A stretch of DNA of 64,000 nt from Dyadobacter fermentans (lineage in GTDB: Bacteria > Bacteroidota > Bacteroidia > Cytophagales > Spirosomataceae), in the NCBI RefSeq assembly GCF_019924045.1, contig NZ_JAHXBN010000017.1, positions 1 to 64,000 on the forward strand, written 5' to 3'. Under the pieces are notes generated by a model. It saw only the letters and a list, made by a program, of their open reading frames with translations. It made no database searches and was not told where the DNA came from. Positions 53,985 through 63,907 of the stretch are shown one piece after another. A program made the translations under genes and the position numbers. Position 1 is the stretch's first letter. Every line of letters begins with the position of its first letter.

Positions 53985-56900
53985 TTAGAAGCTATACCGC
54001 AAGCCAATCTGCACCTGGTAAGGGTTACCCGAAGGTGTTACCACACCAGCAGTATTTACACGGTAAACGAATTGATTTTTCGTCCTGTCGAAGGCGGCTT
54101 GCGCAGGTTTGCCGTTGGCGGCAGGAACACCCAGTGCATAAAGTGCTTGTGTACCCAGCGATTTGTTGCGGCCCCAATCCTTGTTCAGGAAGTTGGCAAA
54201 ATTGAAAATGTCGGCAGAAACTTCGATAGCATGTGTGCCGGCGATTCTTATGCGTTTCGATGCACGAACGTCGAACACGCCGTAGAAGCCGTTGATACCA
54301 CCGTTTCTTTCGGCGATTTTGCCCGAGTTTTTGGTGATGTAGTCCTTGATGCTCTGACTTGCGTCCTTGTTGTCGAGGATGGCCTGAAGACCGTTACGTA
54401 CGTTTTCCGGCACGCTCGGATCATTCCGGTCGAAAACAAATGCGAGGTCGTTGGTACCTACGAAGTCACCGTTGGTGTTACCGCCCGAGAGCAGGGTATA
54501 GCGGGTACCACCGATACCCGAATAGCGCACGCCTACGTTAATACCCCAGAAGCTAGGTAGCGAGCCATAGAACACGATTTTATGGCGGAACTGGTTGTCG
54601 GAATAGGACATCAGGCTCAGGTTCCGCGGATCATCTCTTACCGGGAGTGAAAGCGTGGCGCTGTTCGCTACGTTACCGTTGAAAGAAGTGTTGTCTTTCA
54701 CGTCATTGTAGGTATAGCTCAAAGTAATCTCTCCGTCGCGGAAGTACTGGTATTTCACATCCGCTACAACAGAGAACGCGTTCACTTTTCCTTCGCTGTT
54801 CAGTTCCAGTACCCGGCCGAACTGCGTCGATTTACGTCCCTGCAACCAGTCGCCGGCACCGTTGGTGGGCATTTTGTCGCCTCCTGGCACGAATACCCCG
54901 CGGTTACCTTCATTGGCGAGGCGGAAGAATGGCTCGTCGACCATATTTCTGTCCACGTACATATAGTTGTTGCGGCCCAGGCTCATGTAACCCGCAATAC
55001 CTACTTTCAATTTGTCGGTCAGGTACTTGTTGTAGGAAATGTTGGCCTTGTAGATGATAGGCACGCGTGCATCTTTGGCATTGGTATTGATCGTCGGCAA
55101 CTGGAATTGCGACAAGGTCGGGATGCTGTTGTAGTTAGCGCGGTAAGCGGCGAAATCCGGCGTAGGGATATTCGGGCTGCGTACATCGACGGTTGCGAGG
55201 TGCTTTCCGTCGAATGTCAGGTTGTTGATCACCACGTAGTTGTTGATATCCGAAGCGAACACACCGGCGCCGAAACGGAAAATATCGGTATGCTTGTCGT
55301 TCACATCCCAGGTGAACTGTACGCGCGGCTGCACGACAAACGATTTGATTTTGTTATCGGTGCGGATTTTCAGTGCATCATACAAAGTCTGGTTCAGAGG
55401 CGAGCTGGGGTAATGTGCGTAGTCGAGGCGCAGACCTGCCACAACGTCGAGGCCGGTAGCGAGGCTTGTTTTCAACTGACCATAAACCCCTGCATTCCAG
55501 ATGGTGCCTTTCACCGACCAATCGTCCATCAAAGGTACTTCACGGTAGTAACGGTAAGGTTTCAGGTCATTGAACTGGTCAAGAGAAGTTTTACCCGCAG
55601 CTGCGTCCACATTGTAATGGAAGCGACCGTTTACTTCCGAGCCGTAGGTTGAATGCGAGCGGGTCATCATCATGTCCACCCCCAAAGTATACTCCACCTT
55701 ATCGGTGTTGTAATACAGGTTATCCACCAATTGAACCACATGGTTGGTAAAGCGCTCCTGTGCAAAACGGTGGCCACCCATCTGAATGTTGGTCGAGCGT
55801 GAATTGCCGTCGCTCAATACAGAATTGACGTTCTCCACGATAGCTCTAGGGATGTTGGCTGCCGGAAGCTGATCGCCAGGGGCACTTTTCTGCTTGACGA
55901 ATAAATGCTGCACTTTCAGTTCATTGGTCACTTTGGAATTCAGCGTCGAGCGGAGCGATGCGAGCAAGCTGTTGTCCTGGTTGAAGTCGTTTCCGTAGGA
56001 TTCGTAGGCGTTGATTGTCGTGTTATCCGCCAAACCGAGCTTGTTACGGTCGTTGGTGTAGTTGTTGCGGATCGTCAAAAGGTTTCTGTTGTTCAACTGC
56101 CAGTCGAGACGAAGGAACGCTGCGTCGGAACCACGTTTTTTATCAAATGTCCCGAACTGCTGGCTATCAGACATGCCGTACTTGCTACGGGCGATGTTGA
56201 CGAACTGGTCGAGCGTAGCGCGGGTTACATTGAAACGGTTTTCGTCCACCGGGCTAAGAATGTCGGCGATGATCAATGGACGGCTGTCTTGCTGGTGATC
56301 CCAGGCTACAAAGAAATGCAGCTTGTCTTTCAGGATCGGTCCACCCAATGAGAAACCAAACTGGTTGGTAGCAAATTTGTTATTGATTTTGTTTCCGCGA
56401 ATATCATAAGGGCTCGACAACCAGTCAGCACGCGTATAGTTGAATGCACTACCGCTCAACTGGTTGGTCCCTGACTTTGTAACAGCACTGATAGTTCCAC
56501 CGCCGCTGCGTCCGTAAGTAACGTCGTATTGGTTGGTAACCACCTGGAACTCGCGTACCGCTTCAATTGAAATGGAGTAGGGAGCACCGCTTCGGCTGGT
56601 AGTAGCACCTGCGGAAGTCGGGTTTTTGGAACTCATACCATCGATGGTGTAGCCCGTAGATGAACCCAGCTGACCGGAAATGTTACCGCCGCGGCTCAAT
56701 GGTGAGAGGTCCATCAGCGACGTGAAGTTCCGTCCGTTTACCGGCAAACGGGTAATATCGCGCGCTGAAATAGCCGTAGAAGCGCCCAGGTTTTCAATTT
56801 TATTTTTGATACCCGATGCCACCACACTCACCACTTCAAGTGTTTGGCCGGCTTCTTTCATACTCATTCTCACTTTCACGGCATCGCCCTGGTGCAGGAT

Positions 56901-57200
56901 ATAGCCGGTCAGTTTTTGTTCGCCGAAGCCGACGTAAGTAGCTGTAACCGTGTACGGACCGCCTAATGGAAGTTCTTTAAAGGCATATTCACCTTTTGCG
57001 TTGGTAACGGTTCCTGTCGTAAAGCCTGTTGATTCGTTTTTCACCTGAACGGTAGCACCCGCCAGTGATGCGTTCTGATCGTCGGTTACTGTACCGGAGA
57101 TCGACGCCTGCGTTGTTTGAGCCCTCAACACCACGATGTTACCGAAGCAGCAAAGCAATGTCAGGGTAATGGGAAGTAAAAATCTCTTATGCATGAGCAT
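53985..57200 (-). CDS. Oar-like TonB-dependent receptor
   Basis: 1071 residues; start at ATG 57200, with a second ATG 6 bp downstream giving the same signal peptide (MHKRFLLPITLTLLCCFG..LRAQ). Carboxypeptidase-regulatory domain about 30-115 (ASISGTVTDDQNASLAGATVQVK). Plug domain about 130-260, with DITRLPVNGRNFTSLMDLSPL and YTIDGMSSKNP. A long barrel follows up to the C-terminal YQVQIGLRYSF, ending in aromatic Phe as outer-membrane proteins do. No SusD neighbour, so this is the Oar type thought to carry peptides or unknown substrates, not a polysaccharide locus. It is monocistronic. Confidence 0.9.
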   Translation of the reverse strand: MLMHKRFLLPITLTLLCCFGNIVVLRAQTTQASISGTVTDDQNASLAGATVQVKNESTGFTTGTVTNAKGEYAFKELPLGGPYTVTATYVGFGEQKLTGYILHQGDAVKVRMSMKEAGQTLEVVSVVASGIKNKIENLGASTAISARDITRLPVNGRNFTSLMDLSPLSRGGNISGQLGSSTGYTIDGMSSKNPTSAGATTSRSGAPYSISIEAVREFQVVTNQYDVTYGRSGGGTISAVTKSGTNQLSGSAFNYTRADWLSSPYDIRGNKINNKFATNQFGFSLGGPILKDKLHFFVAWDHQQDSRPLIIADILSPVDENRFNVTRATLDQFVNIARSKYGMSDSQQFGTFDKKRGSDAAFLRLDWQLNNRNLLTIRNNYTNDRNKLGLADNTTINAYESYGNDFNQDNSLLASLRSTLNSKVTNELKVQHLFVKQKSAPGDQLPAANIPRAIVENVNSVLSDGNSRSTNIQMGGHRFAQERFTNHVVQLVDNLYYNTDKVEYTLGVDMMMTRSHSTYGSEVNGRFHYNVDAAAGKTSLDQFNDLKPYRYYREVPLMDDWSVKGTIWNAGVYGQLKTSLATGLDVVAGLRLDYAHYPSSPLNQTLYDALKIRTDNKIKSFVVQPRVQFTWDVNDKHTDIFRFGAGVFASDINNYVVINNLTFDGKHLATVDVRSPNIPTPDFAAYRANYNSIPTLSQFQLPTINTNAKDARVPIIYKANISYNKYLTDKLKVGIAGYMSLGRNNYMYVDRNMVDEPFFRLANEGNRGVFVPGGDKMPTNGAGDWLQGRKSTQFGRVLELNSEGKVNAFSVVADVKYQYFRDGEITLSYTYNDVKDNTSFNGNVANSATLSLPVRDDPRNLSLMSYSDNQFRHKIVFYGSLPSFWGINVGVRYSGIGGTRYTLLSGGNTNGDFVGTNDLAFVFDRNDPSVPENVRNGLQAILDNKDASQSIKDYITKNSGKIAERNGGINGFYGVFDVRASKRIRIAGTHAIEVSADIFNFANFLNKDWGRNKSLGTQALYALGVPAANGKPAQAAFDRTKNQFVYRVNTAGVVTPSGNPYQVQIGLRYSF

Positions 57201-57420
57201 GTTGTTGGTTAAACAAAATTTGCCGCAAAAGAAGAGGATCTACTTGTCCAGGGTATTATTGAAATGTTATGTAATTGTAAAGTCGTGGTAACATCAGATT
57301 CTACCCTTGCCACGCCGCCCAAAAAAATGCAGATTCTTTTTCATCGCATTGTCCAATCCAGAGAGGGGCGTTCGTCTTTAACATGAGTTTTGACCGGGTC
57401 GTTGGTGCGATCAACGAATG

Positions 57421-57541
57421 ATCAGGTTTAGTCAGGTGTGGTCATTGGTAGTCAGGAATGGTCATTGGCGTACCTGAAATCCCTACCAAGCAAAACAATA
57501 TCTGACAAAACCTGACAAATCTTGACAAAAACCGACCATTC
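57421..57541. repeat. Second decamer inverted-repeat locus; rest of 57201-57605 has no gene
   Basis: Five 10-bp units of the form GTCAGGNNTG at 57421-57470, then a spacer, then four to five 10-bp units CCTGACAAAA from about 57499 to 57541 in inverted orientation. It is the same design as 28021-28320 but shorter. It lies 65 bp before the AhpD-like start. Just after it, ATTCAATC-type 8-9 bp units repeat at 57570-57598. The rest of 57201-57605 holds no visible ORF; the receptor's promoter is somewhere in 57201-57350. Confidence 0.75.
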
Positions 57542-57605
57542 AATCATCGCACCGGCGACCCGGTCACTCATTCAATCATTCAGTCATTCAATCATTAAAA
57601 TCAAC

Positions 57606-58073
57606 ATGGAACAACGAATCAATTTTCAGGAGAAAGGACAGAAAGCACTGAAGGCTATGTATGGAATAGGCGGCTATTTGGCCAAATCGCAAGTCGAAAG
57701 ACGTCTTTTAAACCTGATCTACTTCCGCGTGTCGCAGATCAATGGCTGCGCATTTTGCCTGGATATGCATTCCAAAGACCTGCGTGTGGAAGGCGAAACC
57801 GAACAGCGGTTGTATCTGCTCAATGCCTGGCGCGAAGCGCCTTTCTACTCCGCACGTGAGCGTGCCGCATTGGCGTACGCCGAAGCCGTGACCTTGCTGA
57901 AAGACCGCGAAGTGACCGATGAAGTATTCGGGGTTGTCACCGAGCAGTTTACCGACGAGGAAATCATTGACCTGACGCTCGCGATTACGACCATCAATTC
58001 CTACAACCGCTTCAACATCGCATTCCGCACCGAAGCCGGAAGCTACGAGCCGGGCCAGTTTGCGGTTCATTGA
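57606..58073 (+). CDS. AhpD-like carboxymuconolactone-decarboxylase family protein
   Basis: 155 residues from ATG 57606 (MEQRINFQEKGQKALKAMYGI). The peroxidase-type active site CAFCLDMHSKDLR near residue 47 has the CxxC...H pattern of alkylhydroperoxidase D proteins, where the Cys pair reduces AhpC or peroxides. The rest, YAEAVTLLKDREVTDEVFGVV and EEIIDLTLAITTINSYNRFN, is typical. Monocistronic; it is preceded by a decamer repeat locus. Confidence 0.9.
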   Translation: MEQRINFQEKGQKALKAMYGIGGYLAKSQVERRLLNLIYFRVSQINGCAFCLDMHSKDLRVEGETEQRLYLLNAWREAPFYSARERAALAYAEAVTLLKDREVTDEVFGVVTEQFTDEEIIDLTLAITTINSYNRFNIAFRTEAGSYEPGQFAVH

Positions 58074-58165
58074 GCACTTCATCAGTAGAGCAGCCAGCGG
58101 GGCACACAGCCCGTCGACGGATATCAGACACATACGGACGACGGGTTGCTGTTTTATGTCAAAGC

Positions 58166-61100
58166 TTATTCTCTAATCAATTTAAAATTGTTGTGCAACT
58201 GATCTGAATTGACTTTCAGGATGTAAAAGCCTGGATTGAGCTGCCGGACATCCACCTCGAATTTGCCGGATGCGGCCCTGCCGAAGGCAACTGTACTTCC
58301 GTTGGTGTCAAGGATTTGCCATGTAGTGGGCGTTTCCCAGGAAAGATCAACCTGTACATTTTTGTTGGCAGGATTCGGGTATACGCTCGCGGACAACCCC
58401 TTCAACGGCAACTGTACAACGCTCGAATAGGCGAAACTTTCATCCAGATCGATCATTTTCAGCCGATAGTAGGCGTTACTTCCCCCCTGCATCGACAAAT
58501 CTTTGTCCGTAAACCTGTATTTCCCGCCCGTACCTTTGGTCTCGCTTTTCACATTGCCGATCGTAACAAACTTCTTGGCGTCGGTGCTGCGTTGAATTTC
58601 GAAGCGGGAGAAATTTACTTCTTCGACCGTTTTCCATGACAGGACCGCATTGCCTTCCTGTTCCTGTGCAGTAAAATCTGCAAGCTTTACGGGCAGCGCG
58701 CTGATGTTTTTGCTGGCGACATAAAAAGTGGAACGGTTTTCCGCGGTGAAAGTAAATACATATCCCCCCGGGTAAGGCTCGACGGTCGAGGGAATCGGGG
58801 AAGCCGTGGCTGTAATTCGCGGGGTACAATCGCCTACGTTGTTGCGGAATACGTTCAGGTCGTTTATGCCGGTAATGGGGATATTGTTCGGTTTTGCATT
58901 GTGCGCTTCGATAAGTGCGTCGACTTCCTCCTTTCTGACATAAAACCTTGCGGTGGTAGGCGCGCCAGGGATCGTGTTGGTTGCCGTCCAAACCAAGGTC
59001 ATATTCCGGCCCAGGTAAAGCAGCCCGTTGCGATCTTGTAGTGGAGCTCCGCTTGTATTGTAGGAATAAACGTAGGCGAAGGCATACTGGATAGCATTTT
59101 CATTTCCATTCAATTCTGCTACGATATCTCCATTCTGATCGACGATTGGTCGCCAGGTCTGCGGAACATCGGTGCCGTCAGAAAGCGACTCGCTGGTAAC
59201 ACATCCGGGTGTGCTCGACGAAATCCTGGCCGCCACCTTCGCTACCGTAAGCGTTGTGTACATGGGTTTCTGGCCGATAGCTGGCGTAAAACTGCTGGAA
59301 GCTTGATAAGAGTTACCGCTCTCTCCCCATTCCAATAAGGCGCCGCCCCCTCCAATCCCGCCGAATGAAGCAAGGGAATACAGCTTTCCGTAGTTCACAA
59401 CCGGCGTGGAGAGCACCTGGCCGAGTGAAAACCCCATGTTCGCCTTTTTAGTAAAGACATTTGTAGCCGGGTCCCAGGAAAAAAACGTCCCGGTAGTGTT
59501 GCTACCCCCTCCGGAGGTAAATCCGTGGAAGCTATTTTTCCACCAGGCCAGTCCTCCCATCGGTTTGGTACCTCTACTAGCGTCAAAGTCTATTTTTTTG
59601 GTATATATGTTCGTGGATGGATCCCATTCGAAGATCACCCCTTCGTGACTGGCGCCTCCTGTGGACGTCATGCCATAAAATTTGCCGTTCTGCATTGTCA
59701 GTTCGCCGTGGGGAAGGCCGCCTTCGGCTTCGGACAGATCGATGCGTTTCGTGTAGCTGTCAAGTTCGGGGTCCCATTCGAAAATGACACCATAATTGTT
59801 GGCTCCTCCGTACTGTGTCATTCCGTAGAGTTTGCCATTTTCAAGTGTGAGGTTACCCGTAGGCATGGCTCCGTCGGCGCCCGAGAAGTCGTGTTTTTTG
59901 ACAAACAGATTGTTGTCGGGATCCCATTCGAACAACGTGCCCATATTGTTGGCGCCTCCGTTTTTCGCCATGCCGTAGAACTTCCCGTCTTTCAGCGTAA
60001 GGCCGCCCTCGGGATTGCCGCCCTTAGCAAGATCGAGATCCTGCATACGCTTGTATGTTTTCGTATTGATATCGAATTCAAATATCAACCCCTGGCCTTC
60101 GGAACCACCTTTGGACGTCATTCCGTATAGCTTGTCCCCCTTAAGCGCAAGACTACCCAGTGCCGAGGTGCCGTTGCTTTCGTTGAAGTCGAACTGCTTA
60201 TCGAATGCGCCCGTTACCGGATCCCAGGCAAACATGATACCGCCCGAGAGCTTTCCGCCCGCGTAGGTCGAAGAGTAAAATTTGTTGTTCCATAATACAA
60301 GCCTCGTTTTGGGCTGACTACCGATTTGTGCATCGAAATTATACCGGATACTGAATGCGTTGCTGGCCGGGTCCCATTCATAAATATATCCTTCCCCGTT
60401 CGGCCCCGCGATGCCCGTGGAGAAAAATTTGTCGTTGAACAACGTCATGCGCGGGCTATTCAGACCGTATTTGGGGCTGTCAGCGGGCAAATCTACCTTC
60501 TTGGTATAGACGTTTGTCGCCGGGTCCCACTCGAAAAGCACACCCGAATTGTTTGCCCCTCCCTTGTAGGTGCTGCCATAAAACTTGTTGGCTTTCAAAG
60601 CAAGTTCGTGAAAGGGACCGGCTCCATCGCTTCCCGGCGCAAACTGCTTTTTGATCGTGTAAGTATTTGCAGCTACATCCCATTCGAAGATAACTCCATT
60701 GGTATTCGTCAGGGATGTGCCAATGCCATACAGCTTGTTGTTGTAGGCGACCATTGCTCTGTAAGTCCCGGGCTTGGTGCCATCGGGTATTTGAAGGGTT
60801 TTTGTAAAATTGTTTGTAACGGGGTCCCATTCAAAGAATATCGTTTTCTCCGAGTTCGACACGACGTTCATGACGACGCCGTAAAACTTCCCATTCATAA
60901 AACTTAGCCCATGACTTGTCAGGAACGTTCCTTTAAGTAAGCTTCCTGTTTCTTTTTTCTTCGTGAATACGCCCGTCGCCAGATCCAGCTCATAGATTAT
61001 TCCGGCGTCCTGATCACCGGAGTACATCGTAAGCCCGTAAAGTTTGCCGTTATGGAAATACAGGTTGCCCTCGGGGCCATAGCATGATTCGTCGAAATCG

Positions 61101-61405
61101 TGCAGCTTCGTAAAAACTTTTGTCGTGGGGTTCCATTTGATGATCGCTCCCCAGTTTCCCTGCCATGCCGTGGCATAGAACTCACCATTGTATTCGAACA
61201 GCTCATCACAACCATTTTCACCCGGCCGTGCCAAGTCGAAGCCATATTCCTCGACGAGATTTCTGCCGTTGAAATTGGCACTGAAAACGGAACCTTTGTA
61301 AAAGCGACCAGATTCGGAAGTCATCCCGAAAAGGCGTTGGATGGTTTGGGCACAAGCAGATCCTGAAAGGAAGATGACCAAAGTGGCAAGGAAAAGAGAT
61401 TTCAT
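58166..61405 (-). CDS. T9SS-sorted surface protein with GloVer-type repeats
   Basis: 1079 residues with signal peptide MKSLFLATLVIFLSGSACAQ. About twelve repeats of roughly 50 residues fill 20-710, each with the core LYGMTxxGGANNxGVIFEWDP or close, the choice-of-anchor GloVer repeat (TIGR03803-like). A region with fibronectin-like or Ig-like strands follows (about 750-990, VKLADFTAQEQEGNAVLSWKT). The last 75 residues are a type IX sorting domain: SVYPNPANKNVQVDLSW, GFYILKVNSD, NFKLIRE. It is exported by the type IX machinery and attached to or released at the surface. The repeats form a beta-propeller-like solenoid; ligand unknown. Confidence 0.9.
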   Translation of the reverse strand: MKSLFLATLVIFLSGSACAQTIQRLFGMTSESGRFYKGSVFSANFNGRNLVEEYGFDLARPGENGCDELFEYNGEFYATAWQGNWGAIIKWNPTTKVFTKLHDFDESCYGPEGNLYFHNGKLYGLTMYSGDQDAGIIYELDLATGVFTKKKETGSLLKGTFLTSHGLSFMNGKFYGVVMNVVSNSEKTIFFEWDPVTNNFTKTLQIPDGTKPGTYRAMVAYNNKLYGIGTSLTNTNGVIFEWDVAANTYTIKKQFAPGSDGAGPFHELALKANKFYGSTYKGGANNSGVLFEWDPATNVYTKKVDLPADSPKYGLNSPRMTLFNDKFFSTGIAGPNGEGYIYEWDPASNAFSIRYNFDAQIGSQPKTRLVLWNNKFYSSTYAGGKLSGGIMFAWDPVTGAFDKQFDFNESNGTSALGSLALKGDKLYGMTSKGGSEGQGLIFEFDINTKTYKRMQDLDLAKGGNPEGGLTLKDGKFYGMAKNGGANNMGTLFEWDPDNNLFVKKHDFSGADGAMPTGNLTLENGKLYGMTQYGGANNYGVIFEWDPELDSYTKRIDLSEAEGGLPHGELTMQNGKFYGMTSTGGASHEGVIFEWDPSTNIYTKKIDFDASRGTKPMGGLAWWKNSFHGFTSGGGSNTTGTFFSWDPATNVFTKKANMGFSLGQVLSTPVVNYGKLYSLASFGGIGGGGALLEWGESGNSYQASSSFTPAIGQKPMYTTLTVAKVAARISSSTPGCVTSESLSDGTDVPQTWRPIVDQNGDIVAELNGNENAIQYAFAYVYSYNTSGAPLQDRNGLLYLGRNMTLVWTATNTIPGAPTTARFYVRKEEVDALIEAHNAKPNNIPITGINDLNVFRNNVGDCTPRITATASPIPSTVEPYPGGYVFTFTAENRSTFYVASKNISALPVKLADFTAQEQEGNAVLSWKTVEEVNFSRFEIQRSTDAKKFVTIGNVKSETKGTGGKYRFTDKDLSMQGGSNAYYRLKMIDLDESFAYSSVVQLPLKGLSASVYPNPANKNVQVDLSWETPTTWQILDTNGSTVAFGRAASGKFEVDVRQLNPGFYILKVNSDQLHNNFKLIRE

Positions 61406-61570
61406 AGCAGTGTATCATGTGAATTGATTAATAGATGTAAAAGTAACCAATTACATACACAAAGACGCCTGGTGCTATCTGATATTATTCGGCGGCGGGT
61501 CCCACAATGAACGGTGCAAAATCAATCATGGTAAATTGAAGTATTGCAGGATAACTTACCAGCTGCAAGG

Positions 61571-62434
61571 CTATTCCACCACTTTCACCAATGCGGCAAG
61601 TTCCTGATCTGCCAGGCCTTGGGATTCCGCTTTTTGCAGCAGGTCGCTGATGGTTTTTATAAAAGCAGGCTGCGTACTTGCATTCCGGAATGCATTGTGA
61701 ATGCGCTGTGTGGCAGCCACACTGATCGACAGCGGGCTTTGACTGATCGTAAAATCGCCCTTCTCCACCACGCCGATCTGATGTTTGAAAAACTCGGTAA
61801 ATCCGGGAGTAATTTCACCCAATATTTCGCTGAATGCACTGAGCGACAGGCCGCTTTTTTGTGAAAGGATTATGCCATGGATCAGGCCGGTATAAGACCC
61901 GTACAGCCAGGTGAGCGTAGCAAGGTCCATCGCCGAAGCCAACGCTGCGCGGTCGCCGAGGTATTTGATATTTCCTCCGAAGACGAGCAATGTGCGACGG
62001 CTAAGTTCGAAATGCTCCTGCTTGCCGGAAACGATGATGGTGGTTTCGGGCAGGCCCATCTGGTCGGGTGCAACCTGGATAGCACCATTGATATACCCTG
62101 CATTCAGCGTGGCCAGCGTTGCTTCCAGTTGTTCGGCCTCCTGAGGATCGCCGGTCGTGAAGTTGATGAACGTTTTACCGGTCAGGGCAGACTTGTCCTT
62201 GATATCGTCGAAGATACGGTGCACCGCTTCGTAGTCCAGGACGCATATCACGACGAGTGGGCTCTGGCGGACAGCTTCTTCAAGGTTTTCAATTACTTTT
62301 ACGCCGGCAATCGCGTCGGCTTTCGAGCGGGTGCGGTTCCAGACGGAGACCGAATAATCTTGTGTAAGCAGCAATTCGGCAAGACGCGTACCCATCTGTC
62401 CCAGGCCTATTACCGTGATTTGTTTTGTGTCCAT
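61571..62434 (-). CDS. NAD(P)-dependent imine-reductase-like oxidoreductase
   Basis: 287 residues from ATG 62434 (MDTKQITVIGLGQMGTRLAELL); the frame is open 10 codons further upstream. N-terminal Rossmann domain with GLGQMG near 10-15 and VWNRTRSKADAI near 33, the Arg/Lys suggesting NADPH. C-terminal helical domain with QSPLSISVAATQRIHNAF belongs to the 6-phosphogluconate/beta-hydroxyacid dehydrogenase group, imine-reductase branch (catalytic residue not assigned). The divergent HxlR regulator and the doubled palindrome between them suggest substrate- or stress-controlled expression. Confidence 0.82.
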   Translation of the reverse strand: MDTKQITVIGLGQMGTRLAELLLTQDYSVSVWNRTRSKADAIAGVKVIENLEEAVRQSPLVVICVLDYEAVHRIFDDIKDKSALTGKTFINFTTGDPQEAEQLEATLATLNAGYINGAIQVAPDQMGLPETTIIVSGKQEHFELSRRTLLVFGGNIKYLGDRAALASAMDLATLTWLYGSYTGLIHGIILSQKSGLSLSAFSEILGEITPGFTEFFKHQIGVVEKGDFTISQSPLSISVAATQRIHNAFRNASTQPAFIKTISDLLQKAESQGLADQELAALVKVVE

Positions 62435-62494
62435 TTTTTGTCCGTTTTGAATTGATAGGCACAAAATTCGGAGGCTCGCGGACGGCTATCAATT

Positions 62495-62531
62495 ACCGAA
62501 AAAAGATTCGGTAACCGAAAAATTATTCGGT
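62495..62531. promoter_or_regulatory. Tandem palindromic operator for the HxlR regulator
   Basis: Two perfect copies of ACCGAA-N6-TTCGGT, at 62495-62512 and 62514-62531, with 19 bp centre to centre. They lie 61 bp from the reductase start and 56 bp from the hxlR start, central in the divergent region. Winged-helix dimers of this family bind such 6-bp inverted half-sites, so both genes are likely controlled by it. Confidence 0.8.
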
Positions 62532-62586
62532 ATTGAGTAACTTGGGCTGCATACGACGATAGCAAAGCCAATCATTCATCCACACC

Positions 62587-62946
62587 ATGTACCAGCGGAA
62601 AACACCGGAAGACCTCGAATGCGGCATTACCATTGCCATGAAAGTTTTCGGGGCAAAATGGAAGCCTTGCCTGCTCGACGCCATCCAGCGCGGGTTTCGC
62701 CGACCCAGCGAAATGCACCGGGAGATTAAAGGTGCAACCCCACGCGTGCTCGACATGCAGCTGCGCGAATTGGAAGCGAGCGGGATCGTCGGGAAATGCC
62801 AGTCGACCGGTTTTCCGCTTTATACCGAATATACGCTGACCGACCTGGGGCGCACGATCATGCCCATTATCGACCGCATCAACGAATGGGGATTAAACTA
62901 CAAGGAGTTCTTAGCCGAGGAAAGTCCTCAATCCATATCCTTGTAA
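62587..62946 (+). CDS. HxlR-family winged-helix regulator
   Basis: 119 residues. The HxlR pattern is clear: DLECGITIAMKVFGAKWKPCLLDAI near 9-33, FRRPSEMHREIKGATPRVLDMQLRELEASGIV for the recognition helix and wing, and YTLTDLGRTIMPIIDRINEWG near the end. These are small dimeric regulators that respond to thiol-reactive or toxic compounds, often through a Cys (here Cys11 and Cys30 are present). It is divergent from the reductase and presumably binds the tandem palindrome between them. Its 3' end overlaps the convergent response regulator by 19 bp. Confidence 0.92.
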   Translation: MYQRKTPEDLECGITIAMKVFGAKWKPCLLDAIQRGFRRPSEMHREIKGATPRVLDMQLRELEASGIVGKCQSTGFPLYTEYTLTDLGRTIMPIIDRINEWGLNYKEFLAEESPQSISL

Positions 62947-63566
62947 TGGCTAACCTTCTGGAACATTTCGATGAGCGTGGTCACATGGAGCTTTTCAAAA
63001 AGCCGTGCCTTATAAGTGCTGACGGAGCTTTCGGTCAGATCCAGTTTCGACGCTATTTCTTTGATCCAGAATCCGTCGATCAGCATATCCATGATCGTTA
63101 TTTCGCGCGCTGAAAGGTCGAGGAGAGGATTGTCGGCCCGGTAATTCTGTTTGTCGAGCTGGTTCAGCAGCTCCGCTTTAATTCTTGGGCTCACATACCT
63201 GCCTGTATCCGCAATGGACAGAATCGCCGTACGAATGTCTGTGGTCTCCGAATTCTTGGATACAAAACCGTTCGCTCCTGCCCGGAGATAGTGGATCCCG
63301 TAAATCCTTTCCTCGATAGCCGAAAAAATAAGGATATTCACATGCTTTTGAATAGCACGCATCGCTCCGATCATTTCAAATCCCTGGCTCTCAGGAATCT
63401 GAACATCAAGAATAACGAGATCCTGGGGATGTACGACAAGTTCTGATAACGCCTCATTAAAAGTCGTTGCCTCACGTACCACCGCGGTCTTGTATAAATC
63501 CTGAACGAGTATCTTGGTTGCCAGTCTGATAATCTGATAATCTTCTACAATTAAAATGTTTTTCAT
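62928..63566 (-). CDS. NarL/LuxR-type response regulator
   Basis: 212 residues. Receiver: acidic residues near the start (VEDYQI), phosphoacceptor Asp in LVILDVQIPESQGFEM near 54, Lys in FVSKNSE near 104. The C-terminal LuxR helix-turn-helix has the pattern LSAREITIMDMLIDGFWIKEIASKL then LTESSVSTYKARLFEKL. The cognate kinase is not in the window unless the partial gene at the right edge belongs to it. A short space holds its promoter to the right. Confidence 0.92.
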   Translation of the reverse strand: MKNILIVEDYQIIRLATKILVQDLYKTAVVREATTFNEALSELVVHPQDLVILDVQIPESQGFEMIGAMRAIQKHVNILIFSAIEERIYGIHYLRAGANGFVSKNSETTDIRTAILSIADTGRYVSPRIKAELLNQLDKQNYRADNPLLDLSAREITIMDMLIDGFWIKEIASKLDLTESSVSTYKARLFEKLHVTTLIEMFQKVSHYKDMD

Positions 63567-63907
63567 CCGGACATTTTCTAATTCAAAAAATTAAATTTTT
63601 TGCGGAAGGTCCAGAGAATGAATGAGGGGAGTATGAACATGGTCGATGCTCTTTTCAAAAATCTTTGGATAGCTGAGGGGTAATTTCAGACCGTTTTTCA
63701 ACGGGTGTTTCAATATCAAAAGTAATATCTGAAAATAAAAGTAAAATAACTTCTAATAAATTAATTTGACAGGAATTGTACCTTCTTTCCCGATTTGTGC
63801 AACTGGTGCGGCTTGCTGCCAAGTAATTGAAAGGAAACTTGTTCGGTGATTTTTGGTGATGCACTTGCCTGACGTTCGCATATATACGGAGACGAGAAGG
63901 CCGGCCA
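63567..63907. other. Intergenic region right of the response regulator, nothing recognised
   Basis: About 340 bp without a convincing ORF. An A/T-rich imperfect inverted repeat is near 63583-63602, upstream of the regulator start, and may be part of its promoter. Confidence 0.4.
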
